This document shows positions 45,513-53,240 of a stretch of 64,000 nucleotides of DNA, piece after piece. The stretch covers positions 28,187-92,186 of the forward strand of contig NZ_JAOQJF010000013.1 in NCBI RefSeq assembly GCF_025567195.1, given 5' to 3'. The translations under genes were made by a program, and so were the position numbers. Each line of letters begins with the position of its first letter. Position 1 is the first letter of the stretch. This DNA is from Alitiscatomonas aceti (GTDB taxonomy: Bacteria > Bacillota > Clostridia > Lachnospirales > Lachnospiraceae). The notes below the pieces were generated by a model that was given only the letters and a program-made list of their open reading frames with translations, did not search any database and was not told the origin of the DNA.

Positions 45513-46073
45513 TTAATCTATGACATTGAATGCCCGATAATAATCATTTGGTGTCAAACGATTGAACAGTTTTACATGACGCCCATCAAACTCACCCGGA
45601 TACATCACCAAAATCGGAACATCCGAAAAATACGGTTGCAAGGCTTCCAATAACGTATGGATTCTCATAAACGGGAACACCTCGCCCACACCTGTCAGCA
45701 TCAGTACATCACCCGGTTCGTGTGGCTCATACTGGATTTTATCAATGAACTCTCCATTGCCGATTGCGGAGTTGAGCTGCTCCAGAAGATAAGCACTTCC
45801 ATCAGCTTCTTCCATATCGGGAATCGCATCTGTGATGTCCATATCATCGCAGATAGAAAGAAATGTTTTATATAAATTACAAACAATCAAATGGCAATCT
45901 AAGGACTGATCTGTTTCCAACTGATTCACAAAATGGCGGACAACCATTTCATTCTCCGGTTCATAACAGAAGATTCTGATATTCACCTCATTGCTGAGTC
46001 CTTTGCCTTCCAAGAACTCCGGTTCCTGAATCAATGCCCGAACTTTGTCCAGGCGTTCTTTTATGTCACTCAT
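45513..46073 (-). CDS. brxB: BREX type 1 protein BrxB (DUF1788)
   Basis: 186 residues of DUF1788: starts MSDIKERLDKVRAL and includes IRIFCYEPENEMVVRHFV, LTGVGEVFPFMRIHTLLEAL and ILVMYPGEFDG, the conserved BrxB blocks. Required for type 1 BREX; biochemical role unknown. AGGAGG before the ATG, 10 nt after brxA. Confidence 0.93.
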   Translation of the reverse strand: MSDIKERLDKVRALIQEPEFLEGKGLSNEVNIRIFCYEPENEMVVRHFVNQLETDQSLDCHLIVCNLYKTFLSICDDMDITDAIPDMEEADGSAYLLEQLNSAIGNGEFIDKIQYEPHEPGDVLMLTGVGEVFPFMRIHTLLEALQPYFSDVPILVMYPGEFDGRHVKLFNRLTPNDYYRAFNVID

Positions 46074-46083
46074 TGGCTACCTC

Positions 46084-46689
46084 CTAAGAAAAGCAATTAA
46101 ACGCCGGCAGTATCGCCGTGTCGCCATTGCTTCTGATGGCATTCTCCAAAACAGGATGCAGCCATACTGGATTCAAATGATCTGCCTTGAGGTTGTCGAG
46201 ATATTCTGTTTCAACAAGCACTCTGGCAATGATCTGTTTTAACTTTGTTATTGTAGTATCGCTCCAGGAAGCCACGGTATCATTCTGCTCCTGCAAGCGC
46301 ATAAAAAATGTATTCAAATCTATCTTACCAAAAGACGTATCCCTTAATCTGTACTTCTCACCAATGACTGTCAGCATAAATTCCCAAACCAGTCGACTCT
46401 GCTTCATCAATGCATACAGACAAATCTGTTTTGCTACATCCGTTGGCTGTGACGCAATCGCAGAAACCAGAGAATCATCTTCCAGTGCATGAAGCCGTTT
46501 GATGCAGGCTTTCGCCATGCGTGTGATGGATTTTTCAGTTGGATACTGAAAAAGATTCTGCTCTACAATTTCTTTTACAATCGCATCATCGGAAATTCCT
46601 TCTGACATAAGCTTTGCAGTGGAACGTATTTCATAAAAAAGGAACGGCTCTCTGGTCAAAGACGCAATATAAGGATAAGAATGATCCAT
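46084..46689 (-). CDS. brxA: BREX type 1 protein BrxA (DUF1819)
   Basis: 201 residues of DUF1819. Conserved beginning with LTREPFLFYEIRSTAKLM, then FQYPTEKSITRMAKACIKRL. In other systems BrxA is a small DNA-binding protein. AAGGAGG upstream of the ATG; 14 nt after the XRE regulator gene, so the regulator is the first gene of the operon. Confidence 0.92.
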   Translation of the reverse strand: MDHSYPYIASLTREPFLFYEIRSTAKLMSEGISDDAIVKEIVEQNLFQYPTEKSITRMAKACIKRLHALEDDSLVSAIASQPTDVAKQICLYALMKQSRLVWEFMLTVIGEKYRLRDTSFGKIDLNTFFMRLQEQNDTVASWSDTTITKLKQIIARVLVETEYLDNLKADHLNPVWLHPVLENAIRSNGDTAILPAFNCFS

Positions 46690-46703
46690 ATTACCGTACC
46701 TCC

Positions 46704-46922
46704 TTACTGTTCCTCTTTTTTATCAGAAACAAATTCCATAATGTCTCCAACATCACAATTCAAAGCAGAACATATCTTTGACAGAATCTCTGTACTTACA
46801 TTTTCATCTTTTGATAATCGAGACATCGTTGTTGTACTAACTCCTGTCATTGCACGCAAATCTTTCTTCATCATTTCTTTATCAATCAACAATTTCCACA
46901 ATTTCTTGTAACTAACTGCCAT
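46704..46922 (-). CDS. XRE-family regulator heading the BREX operon
   Basis: 72 residues, a single Cro/CI helix-turn-helix: KKDLRAMTGVSTTTMSRLSKD and ILSKICSALNCDVGDIMEF. It is the first gene of the ~20-kb transcript and probably controls it. It is not a WYL-type BrxR, so regulation differs from the best-studied BREX loci. AGGTG precedes the ATG. Confidence 0.85.
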   Translation of the reverse strand: MAVSYKKLWKLLIDKEMMKKDLRAMTGVSTTTMSRLSKDENVSTEILSKICSALNCDVGDIMEFVSDKKEEQ

Positions 46923-46974
46923 TTTTTCACCTCAATCTTATTTGCTTGAAATATCTGTTCACATGGTATTCTTC

Positions 46975-47003
46975 ATCATATCACAAAAATGCGTTTCAAA
47001 CAA
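46975..47003 (-). promoter_or_regulatory. BREX operon promoter
   Basis: TTGTTT (46998-47003, minus) and TATGAT (46975-46980) with a 17-bp spacer, about 50 nt upstream of the XRE gene. A moderate match to consensus suggests controlled expression. Confidence 0.6.
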
Positions 47004-47090
47004 TCTAATCTGTTAAAAATCGTATTTTAACTCCGAAATATCGCAGTTAAAATTACCAAAACCACATCTTTATGGTAAATAGTAAGTCGA

Positions 47091-47210
47091 GAATCCCATT
47101 TGCAGCCCAAGAATCCCGCTTTGTAAATAAGAGTCCTGTTTTGTAACCGAAATTCCTTGTTTGTAAATGAAAGTCCCTGTTTGTAAGCAAGATTCCCAGA
47201 TTTTCATTTC
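47091..47210. repeat. Six tandem 20-bp units upstream of the BREX promoter
   Basis: Units begin at 47091, 47111, 47131, 47151, 47171 and 47191 with an exact 20-bp period. They share a TCC(C/T) core near position 4 and TTTGTAA near position 10; the first and last are more diverged. The period is not a multiple of three, so it is not a coding repeat. Units lie on one face of the helix at nearly two turns, which suits a row of protein-binding sites. Confidence 0.7.
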
Positions 47211-47229
47211 CGTTTCGATATGATATAAT
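47201..47229 (+). promoter_or_regulatory. Possible plus-strand promoter beside the 20-bp array
   Basis: TTTTCA (47201-47206), 17 bp, TATAAT (47224-47229). It would transcribe the potential structured RNA that begins about 8 nt later. The -35 is weak. Confidence 0.4.
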
Positions 47230-47236
47230 ACGTTCA

Positions 47237-47361
47237 GCAATAAATTTGCGTACAACAACCAGAGATCAGTTTCCTCTCGAAATTTTTGTATTCGGAGAAT
47301 CCATTCCTGTTTTGATTGGATAGAGTTGTTCTATTCTGGCGGCACTTAGCAAATTTATCTG
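47237..47361 (+). other. Potential multi-stem RNA or miniature inverted-repeat element
   Basis: Outer arms CAG-CA-ATAAATTTGC (47235-47249) and GCAAATTTAT-CTG (47349-47361) are complementary over ten contiguous pairs plus three more. They enclose TCTCGAA/TTCGGAGA, ATCCA/TGGAT and ATAGA/TCTAT hairpins. A multibranched RNA is possible, with a promoter just upstream; a MITE of about 125 bp is the alternative. No terminator is evident. Confidence 0.4.
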
Positions 47362-47400
47362 TTACTTTTTGAGAAGTTTAGGCTTTAAGATGATGTTCCC

Positions 47401-47456
47401 GCGGTAGCTGTCAAGGTCTCGTGCAGGAACGGACTTTGGCCCGCTGCCCGCGTAAA
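47401..47456. repeat. Intergenic repeat element, left copy (inverted relative to 51836)
   Basis: About 50 bp including CAAGGTCTCGTGCAGG, ACGGACTTTGG and TGCCCGCGTAAA, present in reverse orientation at 51836-51897. Both copies sit directly beside a hairpin terminator and can fold around CGTG/CACG. It frames the permease-MATE-U32-like block. Confidence 0.65.
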
Positions 47457-47504
47457 AAGGCGCTGCTTTGCAGATACATTCCCATCTGCTTTGCAGCGCC
47501 TTTT
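47454..47504. terminator. Bidirectional hairpin terminator after the NCS2 gene
   Basis: AAAAGGCGCTGC pairs with GCAGCGCCTTTT; GCAGAT/ATCTGC extends the stem past a TTT/TTT internal loop. It ends the minus-strand permease transcript with a T-run and would also stop plus-strand transcription. Confidence 0.8.
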
Positions 47505-47563
47505 CCGGGGCGGTTCCTTTATTCAGTTCTGCGGCTGACGAAACGCCTGACCGCCTGTTTCCG

Positions 47564-48895
47564 CTACCCCTGGATCCGCTCCAGCTCCATATCCTCCGGC
47601 AGGATCAGATTCAGCAGGATAGATACGACAAACACCACAGCTACCACATTGGCGGAAAATACGGACTGGACCACCTCCGGGAAGATCCGCCACAGGTTGA
47701 TCTCACTGGCCGCAGTAAAACCGATGCCCACAGAGAGCGACAGGGCGGCGATGGTCATGTTCCGCTGGGTAAATCCAGCCCTGGAAAGCATCTGGATCCC
47801 CGATACCATGATGGTCCCGAACATCATGATCGTACACCCGCCCAGAACGGATTCCGGGAGGGATGCAAAAAAGTTCCCCACCGGTGGCAGGAACCCGGCC
47901 AGCAGCATACAGCCGGCCCCGGTGGCAATGGTAAAGCGGTTTACGACCTTCGTCATGTTCACGAGCCCCACATTCTGGGAAAATGAGGTCACCGGAGGGC
48001 ATCCAAACAGGGCAGAAACGACGGAAGCAAAGCCGTCGCAGGCCAGGGAACCGGAAATCTCCTTTGAGGTGATCTCCCGGCCCAGCCCTCCAGAGACCAT
48101 GGCGGTCGTGTCCCCGATGGTTTCTGCCGCAGAAACCATAAAGATAATAGCAACGGAAAAAATGGCTCCCATATGGAATTCCGGTACAAAGGGCAGAAGC
48201 GCTGGCAGGGAAACAATTCCCTCTGAAAAGATCACTGACAGATCCACCTTGCCCATAAACACCGCCAGGATATATCCCACCACAAGTCCTGCCAGCACAG
48301 ACAGCTGTTTCAGATATCCCCGTGCCAGGATGTTCCAGCCCAGGCAGACGGTCAGTGTGACAGCTCCCAGAAGCAGATTGGAGGCCGAGCCGAAATCCTC
48401 CGCGTAGCCGCCTCCAAAGGATCTGGCCCCCACCGTAAACAGGGAATATCCTATGGCGATCACCACCGACGAGGCGACCACAGGGGCAATGATCTTTCTC
48501 CAGTATCTGGCAAACAGGCCGATGACGCCCTCAAAGACTCCGCCGCAGATCACTGCGCCTATGACGGCCGGATATCCGTAGCTGGCCGCCACGGTGCTCA
48601 GCACCGTAACAAACGTAAAGCTGACACCCATGACGATCGGAAGCCTGGAACCGATCCTCCAGACCGGAAACAGCTGGATCAGCGTTGCGATCCCGGCCAC
48701 CAGCATGGCATTCTGCAGAAGAACGGCGACCTCTGCCTGGGAAAGCCCCCCTGCGGCCGCAATGATCGTGATCGGCGTCAGATTCGACACAAACATGGCC
48801 AGAATATGCTGGAGTCCAAAGGGCACTGCCTTTAAAAGAGGCACCCTCCCGTCCAGCCTGTATATGTTGCTGATGCTGCATTCACTGTTCTTCAT
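47564..48895 (-). CDS. NCS2-family nucleobase permease (second paralogue)
   Basis: 443 residues, polytopic, the same family as the protein encoded at 19761-21158: FGLQHILAMFVSNLTP start, QNAMLVAGIATLIQL, PVTSFSQNVGLVNMTKVVNR signature. Substrate is a purine or uracil; which one cannot be told from sequence. It follows the MATE gene by 18 nt, so they are probably co-transcribed. No riboswitch-like fold was seen upstream. Confidence 0.85.
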   Translation of the reverse strand: MKNSECSISNIYRLDGRVPLLKAVPFGLQHILAMFVSNLTPITIIAAAGGLSQAEVAVLLQNAMLVAGIATLIQLFPVWRIGSRLPIVMGVSFTFVTVLSTVAASYGYPAVIGAVICGGVFEGVIGLFARYWRKIIAPVVASSVVIAIGYSLFTVGARSFGGGYAEDFGSASNLLLGAVTLTVCLGWNILARGYLKQLSVLAGLVVGYILAVFMGKVDLSVIFSEGIVSLPALLPFVPEFHMGAIFSVAIIFMVSAAETIGDTTAMVSGGLGREITSKEISGSLACDGFASVVSALFGCPPVTSFSQNVGLVNMTKVVNRFTIATGAGCMLLAGFLPPVGNFFASLPESVLGGCTIMMFGTIMVSGIQMLSRAGFTQRNMTIAALSLSVGIGFTAASEINLWRIFPEVVQSVFSANVVAVVFVVSILLNLILPEDMELERIQG

Positions 48896-48913
48896 ACTCT
48901 TATCCTTTCCTGG

Positions 48914-50275
48914 TTAAAATGCGGCTGGGGGATCCTCAGCCCGTTTCTCCCTCTCTGCCTTTCTTATTACCCGCTCATAGGAGACCCACAAAAACACCGC
49001 CGCTGCCGTCCATGCCGCCGGATGGCAGAAGCATGTAAGAACGTAGCTTCCCATTTTCATGGCAAAGACCGCCGTCACCAGCCTTGCCAGCAGCTCTGCG
49101 ATCCCCCCGGCCATGGGCAGAAAGCCGTATCCGCATCCCTGCATCACGTTCCTGTATACAAAGATCGCACCCAACGGGATAAAAAACACCACACAGATGT
49201 TCATGTAGGTCCTGGCCCATGGCATCATGGCACTTATATCGCCTGCAAAAAACAGGCTCATGGCCGGACGCAGGAAAACAGTCCCCAGGACTGCCGCCAT
49301 AACCGCATAGACCACTGTTACGGTCATGCCCGCCCGGACTCCCTTTTTTACCCGGTCCAGATCCCCTTTTCCAAAATTCTGGCCGGCATAGGAGGCCATG
49401 GCCTGGCCCAGGGCGATCATTCCCTGCTCCACCAGGGTCTCCAGCTTTCCGGCCGCCGTATAGGCCGCCACCGCCAGGGAACCGAACTGGTTCACAGCCG
49501 ACTGCATGACCATGCCCCCGGAGGCTGTAATGGCAAACTGGAGAGCCATGGGAATTCCAATGGACAGCTCCCGTCTGACGTCTCCTCTGTGGGGACGCCA
49601 CTGACCGGCTCCCGGCGTCAGATCCGGCGTTTTTAAGAAAATATACCCACCGCATAATACTGCCGATACTGCCTGGGAAAGCACCGTTGCCAGGGCCGCG
49701 CCTTCCACGCCCATGCCTCCGCCCACGATCAGCGCCAGATCCAGCGCCACGTTTAAGCAGGCGGAAAAGACCAGAAAAAACAACGGGACCCGGCTGTTTC
49801 CCACCGCCCTCAGAAAGGCAGAAAACAGGTTATAGAATACACAGGCCGCCGTTCCTGCGGCAATGATCTTGATATACCGGCCCGCCTCCCTGAAAATGTC
49901 CTCCGGAGTCTGCATGAGACGAAGGAGCGGATCCATGACCGCCAGGAAAAAGCCTGTGAGGATCACCGTTGTGACGGCTGAAAGAAAGATCCCTGCGGAA
50001 ACGCTCCGCTTTACACCCGCCGTATCCCCGGCTCCATACCGCTGGGCCGTCAGGATCGTAAAGCCGGAGGTGAGTCCCTGGGCAAAGCCTGTGATCAGAA
50101 ACATGATGATCCCGGTGGAGCCCACGGCCGCCAGGGCTCCGGCTCCCATATACCGGCCCACGATGATCGTATCGGCCATATTATAAAACTGCTGGAAAAG
50201 ATTTCCCAGCAAAAGCGGTATAGTAAACCGCAGAAGGATCGGCAGGGGCCGTCCCTTTGTCATATCCGTTCCCAT
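48914..50275 (-). CDS. MATE-family multidrug/metabolite exporter
   Basis: 453 residues with twelve hydrophobic segments in two MatE repeats: FTIPLLLGNLFQQFYNMADT with the conserved first helix, and the second repeat starting LSIGIPMALQFAITASGG. Na+- or H+-coupled efflux is the family function; the cargo is unknown. Next to a nucleobase permease it may export a related compound, but that is only neighbourhood evidence. Confidence 0.85.
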   Translation of the reverse strand: MGTDMTKGRPLPILLRFTIPLLLGNLFQQFYNMADTIIVGRYMGAGALAAVGSTGIIMFLITGFAQGLTSGFTILTAQRYGAGDTAGVKRSVSAGIFLSAVTTVILTGFFLAVMDPLLRLMQTPEDIFREAGRYIKIIAAGTAACVFYNLFSAFLRAVGNSRVPLFFLVFSACLNVALDLALIVGGGMGVEGAALATVLSQAVSAVLCGGYIFLKTPDLTPGAGQWRPHRGDVRRELSIGIPMALQFAITASGGMVMQSAVNQFGSLAVAAYTAAGKLETLVEQGMIALGQAMASYAGQNFGKGDLDRVKKGVRAGMTVTVVYAVMAAVLGTVFLRPAMSLFFAGDISAMMPWARTYMNICVVFFIPLGAIFVYRNVMQGCGYGFLPMAGGIAELLARLVTAVFAMKMGSYVLTCFCHPAAWTAAAVFLWVSYERVIRKAEREKRAEDPPAAF

Positions 50276-50367
50276 ATGACGCCTCGCTTCCTTTTAATTT
50301 TCCGGTTTATTTTAGCGCATCCGCAGAAAGGCTGCAAGTGGATTTTCCGCCGTTTTACAGGCCGCGC

Positions 50368-51291
50368 CTAAAACAGATCCAGCATATTATCCAGATACAT
50401 CTCCTCTCTCACATGGATCTGGTATTCCGACCTGGTCATGTAATAAAGAAGGAACTCCAGGACCAGGGCGCTGCCCAGTCCCCGGCCTTCGATCTTAAAA
50501 TCAGAAAAGCCCATGGGAAGATAGACATTCCGGATCTCTTCTGCTCCGATGAATCCCGGATTTTCCATGGCTCTGGAAAACCGGTAGCCCTCCCCTGCGC
50601 CGGGAGCCGTACAGCAGTGGTCCGGACCGTCCTCCCCGAGATTTTTCCGGCTGACGGCCTCGTAACAGCGTTTCCTGTCCCTGCATCCATAGAAACAGCA
50701 TTCGTTGCACAGGAATTCCACCTTGGCCTTCTGGCGTTCTGACAGCGTATCCCACTGGTCAAGGGCCTTATTCAGCCGGAAATCCGGCACTGCATAGCGA
50801 AACTCCTCCCGGTCGATCTCCTCTGTGAACCGGTCAAAATCTGTCAGTACCTTTGTGGTGGAGGAAACAAAATAAAGGCCTGGATATTTCTTTTTTAAAT
50901 ACTCCAGCAAAAGCTCCGAATGAACGATAACGCCGTTTTTCGTTTTCCCACCCTTCTCAAACATGGCGCAGATGGCATTGCATTTCCGGTCCGCAAGATG
51001 CTCCTCCCTGATCAAGGAATTACTGAAGGTCAGACGGCCAGAGATCCCGTACTTCTCCAGCAGCGCCAGGACCTCTCCCGGATCCTGGTCTCCTTCCCCG
51101 ACACGGCCCCCGCCCCAGATGCATCCCGCCGGAGCGCCGTATATGGAGCCAATCCCGCACCATTCGTAAAAATATTCCCTATGTTCAAAAAATAACGGCA
51201 GAAATCTTTTGTACAGCTCATAAAACTCAAACAGGCCCGGAAGATGGAAGTACGCCGTTGTTTTCCCGGAACTGATTCTATCCTGTGGCAT
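50368..51291 (-). CDS. Unassigned Cys-rich protein, distantly U32-peptidase-like
   Basis: 307 residues. A Cys cluster CNECCFYGCRDRKRC near residue 195 could bind a metal or Fe-S cluster, and SDFKIEGRGLGS near 270 resembles the KIEGR motif of U32 proteins (TIM-barrel enzymes with Fe-S clusters, such as UbiU and RlhA). YGAPAGCIWGGGR and FVSSTTKVL suggest barrel strands. AAAGGAG precedes the ATG. I cannot name its reaction. It lies 92 nt upstream of the MATE gene. Confidence 0.4.
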   Translation of the reverse strand: MPQDRISSGKTTAYFHLPGLFEFYELYKRFLPLFFEHREYFYEWCGIGSIYGAPAGCIWGGGRVGEGDQDPGEVLALLEKYGISGRLTFSNSLIREEHLADRKCNAICAMFEKGGKTKNGVIVHSELLLEYLKKKYPGLYFVSSTTKVLTDFDRFTEEIDREEFRYAVPDFRLNKALDQWDTLSERQKAKVEFLCNECCFYGCRDRKRCYEAVSRKNLGEDGPDHCCTAPGAGEGYRFSRAMENPGFIGAEEIRNVYLPMGFSDFKIEGRGLGSALVLEFLLYYMTRSEYQIHVREEMYLDNMLDLF

Positions 51292-51639
51292 ATATGGTCT
51301 CTCCTTTTATGTAAACTTGGCATTTCGCTCAATGCACGGCACCTGTTTCAGCCGCATCTGTCCGGCCGTCCAGATCCAGGGATGCTCTCGCCTCCCTGTT
51401 CCCGGCCCCCATGGGATCCACAGCCTTATATGTGATCGTCCGGACTATTTTTCTTTTTCATTGGTGTATATCTCCATTTGCGTAGCAGGCGCATACATGT
51501 GTGTGCAGAACACCGGTTTCTGTTGCAGGGCATTCCATGGTATTTTCCCCGCCTATGCCGCTGGTTTTATTCTCATGGTCGGCGTTACATTTGCCGGCTG
51601 TAAGCTGAGGGAAAAAGGAACGAGATAAGAGGGGGCCAG
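51292..51639. other. Gap without convincing gene
   Basis: About 350 bp. A plus-strand frame ending at 51628 contains a hydrophobic stretch (FSLVYISICVAGAYMC onward, then AAGFILMVGVTFAG) that could be a small membrane protein, but it has no ribosome site or family support. Nothing else seen. Confidence 0.4.
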
Positions 51640-51770
51640 GCTGCTGTCCGGTTCGTTTTTGTCCGCTTCATAATTCGTATCACAAAATACATAGAAATAC
51701 AATCTTTTTTAATTTAAAAAGCTCAATATGGCGTCCGTCGTTAAAAGACGCGCCGTATTGGAGCCATCTA
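51640..51770. repeat. Deletion-derived remnant of a second RhuM/HTH module
   Basis: 51640-51682 matches the interior of the RhuM-Fic gene (about 52440-52480), including GTCCGCTTCATAATTCGTAT, and then switches at GTATCAC to sequence matching the module's promoter and terminal hairpin (53150-53240). The two joined parts share GTATCAC, so a deletion between short direct repeats explains it. Ends with the hairpin CAATATGGCG/CGCCGTATTG. Confidence 0.7.
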
Positions 51771-51789
51771 AGTTAAATCGGGACAGTCA

Positions 51790-51833
51790 AAAAGCAGGCG
51801 TCACAATGGTTCGCGTTGTGTTGTCTGCTTTGG
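51790..51833 (+). terminator. Hairpin beside the right intergenic element
   Basis: AAAGCAG pairs with CTGCTTT and CACAA with TTGTG around TTCG. It has the same relation to the ~50-bp element as the terminator at 47454-47504. Confidence 0.5.
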
Positions 51834-51835
51834 TT

Positions 51836-51897
51836 TACGCGGGCAAGAACCAAAGTCCGTGCCTGCACGAGACCTTGGCGACTGCCGCTCATGAGTG
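51836..51897. repeat. Intergenic repeat element, right copy (inverted)
   Basis: TTTACGCGGGCA, CCAAAGTCCGT, CCTGCACGAGACCTTG match the complement of 47401-47456 with few changes. The core can fold as CCAAAGTCCGTG-CCTG-CACGAGACCTTGG with bulges. Confidence 0.65.
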
Positions 51898-51937
51898 ATC
51901 GTCATTAAGAACAATATTCCAAAGTTAAAATCAAGCT

Positions 51938-52882
51938 TTATAACATACAATTCATAATCACGCTTATCATCATTTCTTTTTCTTCTGGTCTGGACTCTGC
52001 GATCATAATGGTTAGTGCTACTAAAGCAGCATCTTCTATTTTCTTTTGTCCATCTATAAACAGTACTTCATTTTTATCAAGAAAATAGAGAAACATTGTC
52101 GCAGCAATTCTTTTATTTCCATCGAAAAAGCTGTGGTTCTTGGTCACCAAATACAGCAAATTTGCAGCTTTTTCTTCCAAAGATTCATAGATATCTGTTC
52201 CTCCAAATGACTGATAAATATTACCGATACTGCCTTTGAAAGAATCATCCTTTTCTTTTCCAAACAAATCGGATTCATCTCCGAATCGCATGCTCTGGAT
52301 CACATCCATACATTCCTCATAGGTAAGAACATATGTCGCACGATTTCCTTCTGGCCGTGTCATATTCTGGTGATCATAAGAATCCAGTAAATCCAGTGCA
52401 CTGCTATATTTTTCTATTACAGAAAGAACCTGTCTGCTATCCAACTCGTTTTCGGTCCGCTTCATAATTCGTATCACCTCGCCTAACTGCCTGATACGAT
52501 TATCATTTACTGCGTAGCCCTTCAATATGTACTGTTTAAGAACTGAATTTGCCCAACGCCGGAATTCAACGCCTCGTTTTGATTTTACACGGTAGCCGAC
52601 AGAAATGATAACATCCAGGTTATAATATTCTGTCATATGTGTTTGCGTTTTTCCTTCGATAGCACCATGTGGAGTGGTGGTCGCAAATTTTGCGACTACC
52701 ACTTGACCTTCCAATTCCTCTTTTAGGGCATTATTAATATGTTTACCAATTGTTTTTACATCCCGGTCAAAAAGCTCAGCCATTTGATTTCTATTCAGCC
52801 AGACCGTCTCATGATCTACTGCCACAGGAAGCGTTATCAATTTATCCTCTGTTTCAAAAATTACAATTTCATTTTTGTTCAT
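51938..52882 (-). CDS. RhuM-Fic/Doc fusion protein, candidate toxin
   Basis: 314 residues. The N-terminal RhuM domain (residues 1-~130: VDHETVWLNRNQMAELFDRD, TEYYNLDVIISVGYRVKS, EFRRWANSVL) is followed by a Fic/Doc domain with HSFFDGNKR near residue 251, the HxFxDGNKR active motif that transfers AMP or phosphate to proteins. The catalytic His and the Asn-Lys-Arg anion site are intact. GGAGG precedes the ATG, which lies within the HTH gene end. RhuM-Fic proteins are probable toxins; the target is unknown. Confidence 0.82.
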   Translation of the reverse strand: MNKNEIVIFETEDKLITLPVAVDHETVWLNRNQMAELFDRDVKTIGKHINNALKEELEGQVVVAKFATTTPHGAIEGKTQTHMTEYYNLDVIISVGYRVKSKRGVEFRRWANSVLKQYILKGYAVNDNRIRQLGEVIRIMKRTENELDSRQVLSVIEKYSSALDLLDSYDHQNMTRPEGNRATYVLTYEECMDVIQSMRFGDESDLFGKEKDDSFKGSIGNIYQSFGGTDIYESLEEKAANLLYLVTKNHSFFDGNKRIAATMFLYFLDKNEVLFIDGQKKIEDAALVALTIMIAESRPEEKEMMISVIMNCML

Positions 52883-53114
52883 ATCGTTCCTCCAATTCTA
52901 TTCCTTTTTCCTTCATCAACTTCTGCACCTTAACGTAATATGCAATTAATCTGAGTACGTACTCCGGCATCTGCCTTCTTCCCGCTTCCCATTCCTCTAA
53001 TGTTCTTAGTGGAATATCCATGTATCGTGAAAATTCTGTCCTGTTCATATCCAGCATTTCACGAATTCCTTTTAATGTACCTATCTGCTTTTCAATCCTT
53101 TCTTTTTTATCCAT
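52869..53114 (-). CDS. HTH (XRE-like) protein paired with RhuM-Fic, likely antitoxin/repressor
   Basis: 81 residues: IREMLDMNRTEFSRYMDIPLR with TLEEWEAGRRQMPEYVLRL is a Cro/CI-type helix-turn-helix of the HigA/YgiT-like kind. The ATG at 53114 is preceded by AAGGAG; the frame extends to 53159 without support. It overlaps rhuM-fic by 14 nt, and its order ahead of the toxin fits autoregulation of a two-gene module. The promoter lies in the repeated stretch at 53115-53200. Confidence 0.75.
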   Translation of the reverse strand: MDKKERIEKQIGTLKGIREMLDMNRTEFSRYMDIPLRTLEEWEAGRRQMPEYVLRLIAYYVKVQKLMKEKGIELEERYEQK

Positions 53115-53149
53115 CTCGTTCTCCTTATGTATCCACTCATTGTGTGGAT

Positions 53150-53240
53150 ATAGTATCACAAAATATAAATAAATACAATATTTTTTGAAAAAAAGTCAAA
53201 TATGGTATGCATCGTTAAAAAGCGTGCCATATTGGTTCTT
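53150..53240. repeat. Promoter-proximal end of the RhuM/HTH module with terminal hairpin
   Basis: Matches 51676-51770 at roughly three bases in four: GTATCACAAAATA, AATACAAT, TCGTTAAAA, TATTGG. It ends in the hairpin AATATGG/CCATATT. Similarity stops at TATTGG in both copies, which marks the module boundary. Confidence 0.6.

Noticed and set aside
47091..47210. CRISPR array
   Set aside because: Units are contiguous 20-mers without constant repeat plus unique spacer structure, and no cas genes are present.
47070..47258. 62-residue minus-strand frame over the 20-bp array
   Set aside because: The repeat period is 20 bp, not a multiple of three, so the peptide does not repeat in frame with the units; no start signal.
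47421..48407. 328-residue plus-strand frame
   Set aside because: Antisense to the NCS2 permease; Thr/Pro/Arg-rich shadow without ribosome site.
51317..51628. 103-residue plus-strand frame with hydrophobic stretch
   Set aside because: No ribosome site or family match; the N-terminal half looks like GC-rich noise.
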